Shown piece after piece: positions 45,301 to 53,978 of a stretch of 64,000 nucleotides of DNA. The stretch spans positions 3,451 through 67,450 of the forward strand of contig DEJF01000025.1 in assembly GCA_002353225.1 (NCBI GenBank), given 5' to 3'. Each line of letters opens with the position of its first letter. The first letter of the stretch is position 1. Made by a program: the position numbers and the translations under genes. The stretch is from Prevotella sp. UBA2755 (GTDB lineage: Bacteria > Bacteroidota > Bacteroidia > Bacteroidales > Bacteroidaceae). The notes under the pieces were generated by a model. That model searched no databases. It worked only from the letters and a program-made list of their open reading frames with translations, and was not told where the DNA came from.

Positions 45301-45395
45301 ACATCGTGGCAATGGTGAACATCATCATGAAAGACGGTACGCAGAATGCACGTGAAGTCATGAGTGTCCTGCGTAGGAGCGGATTTATATTCTGA
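42330..45395 (+). CDS. secreted BspA-type leucine-rich repeat protein with MBG, propeller and dockerin-like regions
   Basis: Start at 42330 (MKLCNIKQVLLFVALTFSVKASA, signal peptide); 1021 residues. Residues ~60-400 are about fifteen BspA-type LRR_5 repeats of ~23 residues (e.g. IPNTITEIEGSAFYGCSNLE). Two MBG-like domains follow (~443-515 and ~515-595, KAPLTITAKDYTIKQGEELP). Then comes a beta-propeller-like region (~605-940, IYVSTYGGYVAAIDTLNF), and two EF-hand-like dockerin loops (DANGDEQVNVTD and DVNCDGEVNVTD, ~946-1005). Probably a surface or adhesion protein. The LRR half is visibly richer in A/T at third positions than the second half, suggesting a mosaic origin. Confidence 0.83.
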   Translation: MKLCNIKQVLLFVALTFSVKASAYDFMVDKVQYTIISTEPYLEVKVVGGTTGTLHIPAEVEYKGLNFKVRYIDGHAFENKWGSEHDIWELTIDEGVYSIGAWAFVNNYNLNKVSLPKDIIIHEYAFGGCSGLETFKFPESVSELNEGILAECANLNSVELPSGLKIIPKDLLNGCSNLNTMEIPNSVVSIGDYSLSRTGFSEINIPESVETIGRNAFAGSALKTITIPNLVTSISAYTFLSCKNLESIIIPNTITEIEGSAFYGCSNLENINLPEGITKISGSTFKDCYSLKSIVIPSKVTTIQNNAFEGCTKLESVNIPSSVKEIYSGAFYYCSNLQTINLPESLEKIGDKAFAKSGLTSICFPNSLKNIGESVFAECDDLTSVVSRMEEPCTIENENCFDNVAYLLIKLTVPPLTAEKYNESYAWHKFKNIIEKPHDENDNPIVISVQDASSEYGDKLPKFQITSEGAILDGTPEIICEATENSQVGTYDIIVKPGSVKNFNATYVNGKLTITKAPLTITAKDYTIKQGEELPTFEVTYEGFKNNETEDVLTKKPTIATTATSASEPGEYNITASDAEATNYEIGYVNGKLTIGTSNIISKGVYALGSGNMATGSPSNLTYFDYNTGKATPNAFEVNNGGMSLGMTANDILKYGKKIYIVVDGEHTVFVTDANLKLLHKIDMTSADMLGEAGGVSPRRITADGPNIYVSTYGGYVAAIDTLNFSLVKKYKVGSYPEGLIVDNGYLYVANSDYGYGNASISKVDLNSGADTPITDENIRNPQEIVIAGSDIYFLDLGQYGTEPPYAQENAGVYCISGGKVTKVVADATGWAISSPNIYTYNAPYSYGDPKPVTYNIYNVQTKELESFTPSDIESPATMCIDPVQGLLYIASYHMTTSEWGTFPDYTSNGYVNYYDLSTMNKIGSFDCGIGPRRIGVNLGTDYILGDANGDEQVNVTDIVATVNYIMNKPSTDFNFEAADVNCDGEVNVTDIVAMVNIIMKDGTQNAREVMSVLRRSGFIF

Positions 45396-45464
45396 CAAAA
45401 ATGAAACAACCCTGCTATCCCTGCTACAATTTTGCATAACATGTTGATAATCAGGGAAAGTACG

Positions 45465-45520
45465 GTGCAGGATCGGTAGCGAAATGGGGGTTCAACCCTG
45501 CTACTGATCCTGCACTTTTT
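45465..45520 (+). terminator. intrinsic terminator after the BspA-like gene
   Basis: A 16-bp stem (GTGCAGGATCGGTAGC / GCTACTGATCCTGCAC, one G-U pair), a 19-nt loop and five T. Confidence 0.85.
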
Positions 45521-45535
45521 GTTGTCTTCTATTTT

Positions 45536-45667
45536 GGCTATAGGCGTAAGACCTTACGGCTATAGGCGCACAGCCTTTTGCCTATAGGTGCACGGTTGCT
45601 AGGATGCTTCTTTCTCCCTGTTAGGTAGGCACTTTCTCCCTGTTAGGCTGGCACTTACTCCCTATAG
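45536..45667. repeat. 22-nt-period tandem array, six units
   Basis: Six 22-nt units in exact register, starting at 45536, 45558, 45580, 45602, 45624 and 45646. Units 1-3 share CTATAGG and agree pairwise at 15-16 of 22 positions; units 4-6 share CTCCCT and agree at 16-17 of 22. Neighbours are most alike, as expected from stepwise duplication. The array fills most of the gap between the terminator at 45520 and the DUF4923 gene, and I see no ORF in it. Confidence 0.85.
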
Positions 45668-45723
45668 AAATAGTCGGGAGACAATGAATGGTGACAGATG
45701 ACAGTTAAAATACACTTACGGCA

Positions 45724-46347
45724 TTACTGTTTCCTCATTGTAACACCTGCTTGCATGCCATTGATGCTCTTCATCAATGAGGTGATGGTGCGAATCTGGG
45801 AGCTGCTCGACTTGGCACCGAAGGTCTTGAAAAGGTTGAGCAGTTTGGTGGCATCCGTCACAAACATCATCTCCTTGCCAGAAACCTGCGTCGTCACGGC
45901 CAGCGACTTTACACCAGCAGCAGTCAGCATTAACTTCGAGTCCTTCACCGTCCATTTACCCTTGACCGTCTTTCCGTTCAACGTCTCCGTAAATGTTCCG
46001 TCTTCATTGAAGGTCATGGTGAAGGCACCTGGCTTGATACCATATCGTGTCAGGTATTCTTGTATCTTTTTTTCCAGTTTGTTGGCAGCAATCTTCGAAC
46101 CTGTCTTTGCCAGAATATTGTCAGACGTAAACACAATAGCAGGTTCCGTGTATGACCATGTGCCGATAACATTCTCCTTAGTCGCCTGTTTCTTGCTGGA
46201 GAAAATTGATGTCAGGTTAGACACCGCATCGTCACCAGAGCCACCCAGCACACTATTCAGTACATCACTGATGTCTTGTGCCTGAACCGATACACCCACC
46301 ATCAACATGACCATCATCATGACGGCTTTCATCATCATTCCTTTCAT
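45724..46347 (-). CDS. DUF4923 family secreted protein
   Basis: Start at 46347 (MKGMMMKAVMMMVMLMVGVSVQAQ, a Met-rich signal peptide); 207 residues. The frame is open further upstream, but that part is the tRNA-Met gene. The mature protein has a short helical part and a lipocalin-like beta region (NVIGTWSYTEPAIVF ... FTMTFNEDGTFTETLNGKTVKGKWTV). It belongs to the Bacteroidetes family DUF4923; function unknown. Confidence 0.8.
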   Translation of the reverse strand: MKGMMMKAVMMMVMLMVGVSVQAQDISDVLNSVLGGSGDDAVSNLTSIFSSKKQATKENVIGTWSYTEPAIVFTSDNILAKTGSKIAANKLEKKIQEYLTRYGIKPGAFTMTFNEDGTFTETLNGKTVKGKWTVKDSKLMLTAAGVKSLAVTTQVSGKEMMFVTDATKLLNLFKTFGAKSSSSQIRTITSLMKSINGMQAGVTMRKQ

Positions 46348-46372
46348 ATCACATCTTTTTAGTAAACAAGAA

Positions 46373-46398
46373 CCCCTGCGAGCACTTGTCCGCAGGGG
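46373..46398 (-). terminator. terminator hairpin downstream of tRNA-Met
   Basis: An 8-bp GC-rich perfect stem (CCCCTGCG / CGCAGGGG), 10-nt loop, followed on the minus strand by TTCTTGTTT. It lies 8 nt beyond the tRNA 3' end. Confidence 0.6.
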
Positions 46399-46406
46399 CT
46401 TCTTTG

Positions 46407-46480
46407 TAGCGGGACCCAGGATTGAACTGGGGACCTCATGATTATGAATCATGCGCTCTAACCAGCTGAGCTATCCCGCC
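46407..46480 (-). tRNA. tRNA-Met (anticodon CAT, elongator type)
   Basis: A 74-nt cloverleaf on the minus strand: acceptor GGCGGGA/TCCCGCT (G1-U72 wobble), D stem GCTC/GAGC, anticodon stem CATGA/TCATG with loop TTCATAA, T stem CCCAG/CTGGG, discriminator A, no encoded CCA. The initiator features (1-72 mismatch and three G-C pairs in the anticodon stem) are absent. A tRNA-Ile2 with modified C34 cannot be fully excluded. Confidence 0.9.
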
Positions 46481-46509
46481 ATCAAGGGTGATTCTCTTGA
46501 AATCGGGTG

Positions 46510-46540
46510 CAAAGGTAATACAAACTTTTCAATTCACAAA
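46510..46540 (-). promoter_or_regulatory. promoter of tRNA-Met
   Basis: On the minus strand: TTTG (46537-46540), 19 bp, TACCTTTG (46510-46517), 29 nt before the mature 5' end. Confidence 0.8.
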
Positions 46541-46568
46541 ACTTTTCTCTAAAAAAAGAATAAATTTC

Positions 46569-46599
46569 TTTGTTTTATACATATTTAGTTGTATCTTTG
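46569..46599 (+). promoter_or_regulatory. promoter of the START-like gene
   Basis: TTTG (46569-46572), 19 bp, TATCTTTG (46592-46599); leader of about 20 nt. Confidence 0.8.
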
Positions 46600-46625
46600 C
46601 AACACAGAAACTAACCGCTTAGGAT

Positions 46626-47033
46626 ATGCATAAACACATTCTAAAGAAAGAATACCCACTTTCGGCAAAGTCGCCAAAAATAGTTTGGGAAATGATTAGC
46701 AACGCAGCAGGACTACAAAAATGGCTCGCTGACGTAGTGGTAGAGAATGGTGACGAATGGACTTTCACTTGGGGGCATCCATGGACAGAGCGCGACACAA
46801 AAGTGTCGAGACTGCTGGAACTGGAGAAATACGACCATATCAAACTGAAATGGGACTATCAAGAGGACGACCCCGACGCATACTGGGAGATGCGTATTGA
46901 ACAGAGTGAACTAACGGGCAACCTGAACCTGTTGATTACCGACTATGCCGACCCCGAGGACATCAACGACCTCAACGGACTATGGGATGCCAATATGGAA
47001 CGGTTGCACCGTGTCAGCGGTTTCCTGTTATAG
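46626..47033 (+). CDS. START-like / AHSA1-type SRPBCC domain protein
   Basis: A 135-residue single-domain protein. The SRPBCC fold is suggested by KIVWEMISNAAGLQKWLADVV, the beta segment EWTFTWGHPWTERDTKVSRLLELEKYDHIKLKW and a long C-terminal helix (NDLNGLWDANMERLHRVSGFL). Members bind hydrophobic ligands or act as Hsp90 co-chaperones; the ligand is unknown here. It has its own promoter and precedes the LptF/G-type permease by 75 bp. Confidence 0.8.
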   Translation: MHKHILKKEYPLSAKSPKIVWEMISNAAGLQKWLADVVVENGDEWTFTWGHPWTERDTKVSRLLELEKYDHIKLKWDYQEDDPDAYWEMRIEQSELTGNLNLLITDYADPEDINDLNGLWDANMERLHRVSGFLL

Positions 47034-47108
47034 ACACTTAAATGATAAAAAAACGAAATATTTGCCGTGCTCTGAATTTTTTATGCTAATTTTGCATGCT
47101 CATAGTGC

Positions 47109-49085
47109 ATGTCGCTGATGTTTCGAATCAAGAAATTAGACATATTCATCACCAAGCAGTTCGGACTGCTGTTTATTGGAACGTTCTTCATCTGCCAGTT
47201 TGTGCTGATGATGCAGTTCCTATGGCGTTATGTCGACGAGTTGATTGGTAAGGGACTCTCACTGGAGGTCATGGCACAGTTCTTCTGGTATATGGGACTG
47301 ATGCTGATGCCACAGGCGTTCCCCCTCGCTATTCTGCTGAGTTCACTGATTGCCTTTGGTAACCTTGGTGAAAGTTCAGAGTTGACGGCTATCAAGGCGG
47401 CAGGCATCTCGCTCTTGCAGGCGATGCGCTCTCTGATAGCCATCGTTCTCGTCATCTCCTGTATCTCTTTCTATTTCCAAGAAGTGATCGGTCCGAAATC
47501 ATTCATCTCCTTCCGACAACTGCTTTTGTCTATGCAGCAGAAGAACCCGGAGGTGGAGATTCCAGAAGGCATCTTCTACGACGGCATCAGCGGCTCTAAC
47601 ATCTATGTGCAGAAGAAAGACATGAACACCGGCATGCTCTACGGCATTATGATATACCGTATGAACGGAGGGTATGAGGACGCTGCCGTCATCCTTGCCG
47701 ACTCTGGGCGCATGCAGACCACGGAGGAGAAAAAGCACCTGCTACTGACACTCTATAGCGGGGAATGGTTTGAGAACATGCGTTCACAGGACGTGGCTGG
47801 CTCCGCCAATGTCCCCTATCGCCGTGAGACGTTCTCCAACAAGCGTATCGTCCTGGACTTTGACGGTGACTTCAACATGGCGGAAGCAGGTTATATCTCT
47901 GGTGATGCCCGCTCGAAGAGCATGGGGAAAATCCTGCATGACCTCGACTCCATCCGTGAGTTCAACGACTCCGTAGGACATCAGTTCTATAAAGAGGCGA
48001 AACAGGCCGGCTTCTATCTGCCTGCCCTTGATAAAAAAGACTCTGTGAAGATTCTGACGGATATCCGTCAAGGCACCATCAATTTTGACTCGCTTTACCA
48101 GAAACTGACACCCGAGGAGAAACAGCGTGTGATGAAAGCGGCGGTAAGTGACGCCCAGACAGCATCCGTCGACTTGGAGTTCAAAGGTGACTACTCCGAC
48201 GCGCTGAACTCGAACGACCGCCTGCACATGATTGAGGCGATTAACAAGGTGACATTGTCGTTCTCATGTCTGATATTCTTCTTCATCGGAGCACCCTTGG
48301 GAGCCATCATCCGAAAAGGAGGACTGGGAGTTCCTGTCATCATCTCCGTCTTGGTGTTTATCGTCTACTATATCCTGGAGAATACAGGTATGCGCATGGC
48401 ACGAGATGACAACTGGACGGTCTGGTTCGGCAAAATGCTGGGCACCTGTACGCTGACACCTATCGCCGCTTTCTTCACCTACAAGGCAAACAACGACTCT
48501 GTCGTGTTCAATATCGACCTCTACAAACAGATCGTCTTCAATATGCTGGGACTCCGCAGCAAGCGACATATTAGCAGCAAGGAAGTCATCATCGAGGATC
48601 CCATCTATATGGCAGATGCCTACCATCTGTTACGTATCAACCAAGAGATTGAGCAATATAGCGCAGAGCATCAGTTGCTGCACCTGCCCAATCCCATCAA
48701 GGTGTTCTTCCGTCCTGGCGACGACCATACTATCCAACGTATCAGCGACGAACTGGAGGAAGTCATAGAGGATCTGTCAAACACCAAGGACAGGGGTATC
48801 CTCACCTACCTTAACCGCTATCCCATCGTGGCTACTCATGCCCATACCAGACCGTTCCGTCAGAAATGGCTGAATATCATAACGGGGCTGGTGATTCCTG
48901 TAGGACTCTTCTTCTATCTGAGAATGTGTCGTTTCCGTCTCCGTTTGCGTAAGGACCTGCATACCATCAGCAACACCAATACCCTGATGGTACAAAGGAT
49001 ATCAGAGTGCCACCCTGGTACTCCGGTAACAATGGAGGAGTTGCAGAAGATGCCACTGATCATCGATCTTATTAATAATAAATAA
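47109..49085 (+). CDS. LptF/LptG family lipopolysaccharide export permease
   Basis: A 658-residue permease of the YjgP/YjgQ family. Three N-terminal helices (about residues 16-40, 55-85 and 105-125), a periplasmic beta-jellyroll-like domain, and three C-terminal helices before residue ~450 give the usual LptF/G layout. About 200 further residues follow, with another hydrophobic segment near 595-615, longer than E. coli LptF or LptG. It should pull LPS to the periplasmic side with LptB, which is not in the window. A TAATTTTG box (47087-47094) precedes it, with TTTG 22 bp upstream. Confidence 0.87.
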   Translation: MSLMFRIKKLDIFITKQFGLLFIGTFFICQFVLMMQFLWRYVDELIGKGLSLEVMAQFFWYMGLMLMPQAFPLAILLSSLIAFGNLGESSELTAIKAAGISLLQAMRSLIAIVLVISCISFYFQEVIGPKSFISFRQLLLSMQQKNPEVEIPEGIFYDGISGSNIYVQKKDMNTGMLYGIMIYRMNGGYEDAAVILADSGRMQTTEEKKHLLLTLYSGEWFENMRSQDVAGSANVPYRRETFSNKRIVLDFDGDFNMAEAGYISGDARSKSMGKILHDLDSIREFNDSVGHQFYKEAKQAGFYLPALDKKDSVKILTDIRQGTINFDSLYQKLTPEEKQRVMKAAVSDAQTASVDLEFKGDYSDALNSNDRLHMIEAINKVTLSFSCLIFFFIGAPLGAIIRKGGLGVPVIISVLVFIVYYILENTGMRMARDDNWTVWFGKMLGTCTLTPIAAFFTYKANNDSVVFNIDLYKQIVFNMLGLRSKRHISSKEVIIEDPIYMADAYHLLRINQEIEQYSAEHQLLHLPNPIKVFFRPGDDHTIQRISDELEEVIEDLSNTKDRGILTYLNRYPIVATHAHTRPFRQKWLNIITGLVIPVGLFFYLRMCRFRLRLRKDLHTISNTNTLMVQRISECHPGTPVTMEELQKMPLIIDLINNK

Positions 49086-49107
49086 TGTGTAACTACTTAA
49101 ATAATAT

Positions 49108-50319
49108 ATGGAGAATTTCAAACTAAATACCATTGAAGAGGCTTTAGAGGATTTCCGTGAGGGGAAATTCGTCATTGTCGTAGACGACGAGGACCGTGAG
49201 AACGAGGGTGACCTTATCTGCGCGGCAGAGAAGATCACACCAGAGATGGTAAACTTCATGCTGAAGAACGCACGAGGACTGCTCTGCGCACCTATCACTA
49301 TCAGCCGTAGTCAGGAACTGGACCTGCCCCATCAGGTACAGGACAACACCTCCCTGCTGGGCACCCCTTTCACTGTGACCATCGACAAGATAGAGGGATG
49401 CACCACTGGTGTCTCCGCCCACGACCGTGCGGCTACCATCCGTGCGCTCGCCGACCCCACCTCCACCCCTAAGACATTCGGACGACCTGGTCATATTAAC
49501 CCTCTCTACGCCCAAGACAACGGTGTGCTACGCAGAAGTGGACATACCGAAGCCGCCATCGACCTCTGCAAACTCTCCGGACTCTATCCTGCAGGTGCCC
49601 TGATGGAGATTATGAACGACGACGGCACCATGGCACGCATGCCCCAATTAATGGAGTTTGCCCGCCTGCACCACATGAAAATCATCACCATCAAGGATAT
49701 GATCGCCTACCGCCTCCAGAAAGAATCACTCATCGAGGTTGGCGAAGAGGTGGAGATGCCCACAGACTACGGACACTTCAAACTGATTCCCTTCCGACAG
49801 GTGAGCAACGGTCTGGAGCACATGGCACTTATCAAGGGAGAATGGAAGGAGGAAGAGCCTATTCTGGTACGCGTACACTCCTCCTGTATGACGGGTGACA
49901 TTCTCGGTTCGAAACGCTGCGACTGCGGTGAGCAACTCCACAAGGCAATGCAGGCTATCGAGAAAGAAGGAAAAGGGGTCGTCATCTATATGCAACAGGA
50001 AGGACGCGGCATCGGACTGATGAACAAAATAGCAGCCTACAAACTGCAAGAGGAAGGACTGGACACCGTGGATGCCAATGTCCATTTAGGATTCAAACCC
50101 GACGAGCGTGACTATGGATGCGGTGCCCAGATGCTGCGCCACCTGGGTGTCCATAAGATGCGACTGCTGACCAATAACCCTGTCAAACGCGTCGGACTGG
50201 AAGCGTATGGGCTGGAGATTGTGGAGAACGTACCCATCGAGGTAACTCCCAACCCCTATAACCTGCGTTATCTGGAGACTAAGAAAAACCGCATGGGGCA
50301 CACCCTCCATCTGAAATAG
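49108..50319 (+). CDS. ribBA: bifunctional 3,4-dihydroxy-2-butanone 4-phosphate synthase / GTP cyclohydrolase II
   Basis: The 403-residue entry enzyme of riboflavin synthesis. RibB half: [20 protein letters not shown], the segment [18 protein letters not shown] and [10 protein letters not shown]. RibA half (from about residue 210): zinc cysteines in [21 protein letters not shown], then [15 protein letters not shown] and [16 protein letters not shown]. Both active sites look intact. It lies 22 bp after the permease gene. Confidence 0.96.
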   Translation: MENFKLNTIEEALEDFREGKFVIVVDDEDRENEGDLICAAEKITPEMVNFMLKNARGLLCAPITISRSQELDLPHQVQDNTSLLGTPFTVTIDKIEGCTTGVSAHDRAATIRALADPTSTPKTFGRPGHINPLYAQDNGVLRRSGHTEAAIDLCKLSGLYPAGALMEIMNDDGTMARMPQLMEFARLHHMKIITIKDMIAYRLQKESLIEVGEEVEMPTDYGHFKLIPFRQVSNGLEHMALIKGEWKEEEPILVRVHSSCMTGDILGSKRCDCGEQLHKAMQAIEKEGKGVVIYMQQEGRGIGLMNKIAAYKLQEEGLDTVDANVHLGFKPDERDYGCGAQMLRHLGVHKMRLLTNNPVKRVGLEAYGLEIVENVPIEVTPNPYNLRYLETKKNRMGHTLHLK

Positions 50320-50422
50320 TGTTGGTTTTTCAAGGTTTTCATTAAAAAAATGACACATTTCTTTCTTTTAAAAGAATAAAATGATTACTTTTGCACCTAA
50401 ATAAAAAACACTGACAACAAAT

Positions 50423-51616
50423 ATGGCACAATTATCTGACCGTCTGCAACGTCTGGCACCCTCCGCCACACTTGCTATGTCACAAAAAAGTTCTGAAATG
50501 AAAGCACAGGGCATCGATGTCATCAATATGAGCGTCGGAGAGCCCGACTTCAATACCCCCGACCACATCAAACAAGCGGCTAAACTTGCCATTGATGAGA
50601 ACTATTCCCGCTATTCACCCGTACCCGGCTATCCCGACCTTCGTCAGGCAATAGCCCGTAAACTGGAACGTGAGAATCACCTGCACTATCAGCCTTCTGA
50701 GATTCTGGTGTCTAACGGAGCCAAGCAAAGCGTGTGCAACACCGTCATGGCATTAGTTAATCCTGGTGATGAGGTGATTATCCCTGCCCCCTACTGGGTC
50801 AGTTATCCACAGATGGTACTCCTTGCAGGAGGCAAACCCGTCTTCGTTGAGGCAGGTTTCGAGCAAAACTTCAAGATGACACCAGCGCAACTGGAGGCGG
50901 CTATTACCCCAAAGACCCGCCTGTTGATTCTCTGTTCACCCAGCAATCCTACGGGCAGTGTCTATAACAAGGAGGAACTGGAGGGACTTGCCAATGTCAT
51001 CAAGCGTCACGATGACCTCTTCGTCCTCGCCGATGAGATATACGAGCATATTAATTACGTGGGCAAGCACGAGAGTATCGCCAAGTTTGAGGGCATGAAG
51101 GAGCGCAGCATCATTGTCAACGGTGTCAGCAAAGCATACGCCATGACAGGCTGGCGTATCGGTTATATCGCAGCACCCGAGTGGATCGTCAAAGGCTGTA
51201 ACAAACTACAAGGACAATACACAAGCGGTCCTTGCTCTGTCAGTCAGAAAGCCGCAGAGTTCGCCTACATCTCCAGTCAGGAGTGCGTGGAAGAGATGCG
51301 TAAGGCTTTCGAGCGTCGCCGTGACCTGATAGTCAAACTCGCCCAAGAGATTCCCGGACTGGAGGTCAATGTCCCAGAGGGAGCCTTCTACCTGTTCCCC
51401 AAGTGCAGCAGTTTCTATGGCAAGAGTGATGGGGAGAAGACCATCAACAACTCCACTGACCTCGCCCTCTATCTGCTGGAGAAAGGGCATGTAGCGACTG
51501 TTGGTGGCGATGCCTTCGGCGACCCGGAATGCTTCCGCATGAGTTACGCCACGAGTGACGAAAATATCATTGAGGCAATGCGCAGAATCAAGGAAGTTCT
51601 GGCGAGGCTTCATTAA
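50423..51616 (+). CDS. aspC: PLP-dependent aspartate-type aminotransferase
   Basis: A 397-residue class I aminotransferase of fold type I, subgroup I-gamma. N-terminal SVGEPDFNTPDHIKQAA, cofactor-binding CSPSNPTGSVYNKEEL and DEIYEHINY, the PLP lysine in NGVSKAYAMTGWRIGY, and the C-terminal FRMSYATSDENI with the carboxylate-binding Arg. Aspartate is the probable amino donor; related aminotransferases (e.g. aromatic) are possible. A TACTTTTG -7 box lies at 50386-50393. Confidence 0.92.
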   Translation: MAQLSDRLQRLAPSATLAMSQKSSEMKAQGIDVINMSVGEPDFNTPDHIKQAAKLAIDENYSRYSPVPGYPDLRQAIARKLERENHLHYQPSEILVSNGAKQSVCNTVMALVNPGDEVIIPAPYWVSYPQMVLLAGGKPVFVEAGFEQNFKMTPAQLEAAITPKTRLLILCSPSNPTGSVYNKEELEGLANVIKRHDDLFVLADEIYEHINYVGKHESIAKFEGMKERSIIVNGVSKAYAMTGWRIGYIAAPEWIVKGCNKLQGQYTSGPCSVSQKAAEFAYISSQECVEEMRKAFERRRDLIVKLAQEIPGLEVNVPEGAFYLFPKCSSFYGKSDGEKTINNSTDLALYLLEKGHVATVGGDAFGDPECFRMSYATSDENIIEAMRRIKEVLARLH

Positions 51617-51675
51617 AAATTGACGAATATCAAGTTAAAAGTTCTTAAAAGGACGGTTTAACCGCCGTAAATTGT

Positions 51676-51683
51676 TATCTTTG
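51676..51683 (+). promoter_or_regulatory. putative -7 box of the exbB operon
   Basis: TATCTTTG, with no good -33 element at 19-21 bp. If used it gives a leader of ~115 nt before exbB, much longer than other leaders here; the leader is AT-rich near the start codon. Confidence 0.45.
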
Positions 51684-51804
51684 CCAAATGATAGGCGTAT
51701 AAAAATGCCGTGTCAGCGACCTAAAGCAAGGCAAGACGCAATAAATCAGAAAGATATATTATAAATCAATTTATTTAATAACTAAAATTTAAACTTTTAA
51801 AATT

Positions 51805-52632
51805 ATGGCAACTACACAAAAGGCTGTAGCCCCAGCCAAGAAATCGGGCTTCCAAGGTGTTAAAGCTGCGTGGATTATTCTCGCTATCTGCTGCGCTGCA
51901 GGTTATGGCGTATGGTATTTCATTATGGGTAACCCCGACAACTTCGTTGGTGGTGACCGTAGCGGACACCCTGCAAATCTGTTAGGTACAGTTTATAAAG
52001 GAGGTTTCGTAGTAGGTTTGATCCTGACTCTGCTCTTCACCGTTATCTGCTTGGGTATCGAGCGTTTCTTCGCTATCAAGAGTGCTTCTGGTAAGATCAA
52101 CCTCGCCAAGTTCACCGCTCAGGTTAAGGATCTCATCAAGGCTCAGAAGTTTGCTGAGGCTGACGCTCTCTGCGACAAGATGCAGGGTTCTGTAGCCAAC
52201 GTAGTAAAGGCTTCTATCAACATGTACCAGTCTGTAGAGGGTGACACCACTCTGAAGAAGGCCGCTAAGATTGCTAAGATCCAGCAGGCTCACGAGGAGG
52301 CTACTCAGTTGGAGATGCCTACCCTTCAGATGAATATGCCTATGGTTGCAACCATCGTATCTCTGGGTACCCTGACCGCTCTGTTCGGAACCGTGCTCGG
52401 TATGATCGGATCATTCCAGGCTCTGTCTGCTGGTGGTGGTGCTGACTCTATGGCTCTGTCTGCCGGTATTTCTGAGGCCCTTGTAAACACTGCATCTGGT
52501 ATTTTGACCTCTTGGGTTGCTACCGTTGTTTACAACTTCTTCTCTAACAAGATTGACAAGTTGACCTACGCACTCGACGAGATTGGTTTCACAATCGCTG
52601 CTACATACGATTCAAACCACAACGAGGCTTAA
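51805..52632 (+). CDS. exbB: ExbB / TolQ / MotA-type proton channel
   Basis: A 275-residue inner-membrane protein. Helices lie at about residues 25-45, 70-92, 175-200 and 215-235; the last two carry the family region MPMVATIVSLGTLTALFGTVLGMIGSFQALS and EALVNTASGILTSWVATVVYNFF. It forms the proton channel that energises TonB with the two ExbD proteins encoded next. It has an extra N-terminal helix compared with E. coli ExbB. First gene of the TonB operon. Confidence 0.93.
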   Translation: MATTQKAVAPAKKSGFQGVKAAWIILAICCAAGYGVWYFIMGNPDNFVGGDRSGHPANLLGTVYKGGFVVGLILTLLFTVICLGIERFFAIKSASGKINLAKFTAQVKDLIKAQKFAEADALCDKMQGSVANVVKASINMYQSVEGDTTLKKAAKIAKIQQAHEEATQLEMPTLQMNMPMVATIVSLGTLTALFGTVLGMIGSFQALSAGGGADSMALSAGISEALVNTASGILTSWVATVVYNFFSNKIDKLTYALDEIGFTIAATYDSNHNEA

Positions 52633-52664
52633 TTTTTAACCATCTAAATAAAGCATTTTAGAGA

Positions 52665-53282
52665 ATGGCTAAAATTAAGATACAGAAAAAAGACATCTGG
52701 ATTGACATGACGCCTATGTCAGACGTGATGACACTGCTTCTGTGTTTCTTCATGTTGACCTCAACATTCCTGACCCCAGAGCCGGTACAGGTTACTGCAC
52801 CTAACTCTGTGTCAGAGTTGAAGATACCAGAGCAGGACGTTCTGAACATTCTGGTAACCCCAGAGGGTCGTGTCTATTGCGGTACGGAAAACAAGAACAA
52901 CATGCAGGCGATGCTGGACATCATGACCGACAAGTTCGGCGTTCAGCTCAACCCAACCCAGATCAAGCATTTCCGCGAGGATGCTATGGTTGGAGCCAGC
53001 ATGTCGCAAATGGCAGCGTACCTCAACCTCGAGCCTGAGAAAATGGCAGAGGAAGTCCAGAAGCTCGGTCTTCCACTTGACAGTATCAAGGGAGGAAAGA
53101 GCGAGTTCCAGGAGTGGGTCTCTGCGGCCCGCGAAGCAAATCCTGACATCAAGCTCGCTATCAAGTGCGACTCAAAGACTCCTTATGCATCTATTAAGAA
53201 GTTGATGTCAGAGCTACAAGATATGAACGAGAACCGTTTCCAGCTCATTACGAATCTCGATGTTAAACGTTTAAACGACTAG
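52665..53282 (+). CDS. exbD: ExbD-family biopolymer transport protein (first copy)
   Basis: A 205-residue bitopic protein: short basic cytoplasmic N-terminus, one helix at about residues 18-36 with the proton-accepting Asp region IDMTPMSDVMTLLLCFFML, and a periplasmic domain. It is larger than E. coli ExbD (141 residues), with an insertion around residues 75-150. It differs clearly from the second ExbD downstream. Confidence 0.9.
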   Translation: MAKIKIQKKDIWIDMTPMSDVMTLLLCFFMLTSTFLTPEPVQVTAPNSVSELKIPEQDVLNILVTPEGRVYCGTENKNNMQAMLDIMTDKFGVQLNPTQIKHFREDAMVGASMSQMAAYLNLEPEKMAEEVQKLGLPLDSIKGGKSEFQEWVSAAREANPDIKLAIKCDSKTPYASIKKLMSELQDMNENRFQLITNLDVKRLND

Positions 53283-53286
53283 TATT

Positions 53287-53952
53287 ATGGCAAAAAAGAA
53301 TCTATCCAAGCAGAAGAAGATGGATACCCGCGTGAACTTCACGCCAATGGTAGACATGATGATGCTTTTGATCACGTTCTTCATGCTGTGTACTACACTG
53401 GCTAAGCCGCAGGCTATGCAGTTGACCATGCCGTCAAACGATGACACGAAGAATCTGAATGAAGAACAGAAGCAGGTTACAAAGGCTTCTCACACCATTA
53501 CTCTTTACCTTGGCTCTAATGACAAGGTATGGTATATTGCCGGTCTGCCCAATTACGATGATCCTTCATGCGTAAAGGAGACCACCTATGGCAAAGATGG
53601 TATTGAGAAAGTTCTCAATGAGCATACCACCGAGGAAGGTATCAACCCTATTGCCAAGATCAAGATGGCAAAGAAGGAACTTGATGCCAAGAAGAATGAG
53701 TATAACTCAAAGATGACTGACGAGCAGTATCAGGAAGCTCTCAAGAAGCTGAAAAAGGGTGAACTCCCCAATGGCGAGAAGGTTCCTACGATGACCGTCA
53801 TTATCCGTCCTCTGAACACTGCCACCTATGAGAACATGGTGGCAGCCCTCGACGAGATGCTGATAAGCAATGTTGATAAGTATGTCATTGACAATGTCGA
53901 CAAGATGAGTGACGAAGACAAGGCACTCATCCAGAAGGCAGGTGTCAAGTGA
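53287..53952 (+). CDS. exbD: ExbD-family biopolymer transport protein (second copy)
   Basis: A 221-residue ExbD paralog starting 4 bp after the first. The helix region reads VNFTPMVDMMMLLITFFML (about residues 14-33), with the conserved Asp. The periplasmic part again carries an insertion. Two ExbD proteins with one ExbB is a common Bacteroidetes layout and suggests a heteromeric stator. Confidence 0.9.
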   Translation: MAKKNLSKQKKMDTRVNFTPMVDMMMLLITFFMLCTTLAKPQAMQLTMPSNDDTKNLNEEQKQVTKASHTITLYLGSNDKVWYIAGLPNYDDPSCVKETTYGKDGIEKVLNEHTTEEGINPIAKIKMAKKELDAKKNEYNSKMTDEQYQEALKKLKKGELPNGEKVPTMTVIIRPLNTATYENMVAALDEMLISNVDKYVIDNVDKMSDEDKALIQKAGVK

Positions 53953-53978
53953 TTAACCCCTAAAAAGCAGAAAGAACT

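Noticed and set aside
45536..45667. CRISPR-like array
   Set aside because: The repeat units are contiguous, with no unique spacers between them, the units diverge strongly, and no cas genes are present.
46348..46452. N-terminal extension of the DUF4923 protein
   Set aside because: The extension is the reverse reading of the tRNA-Met gene; the signal peptide starts at 46347.
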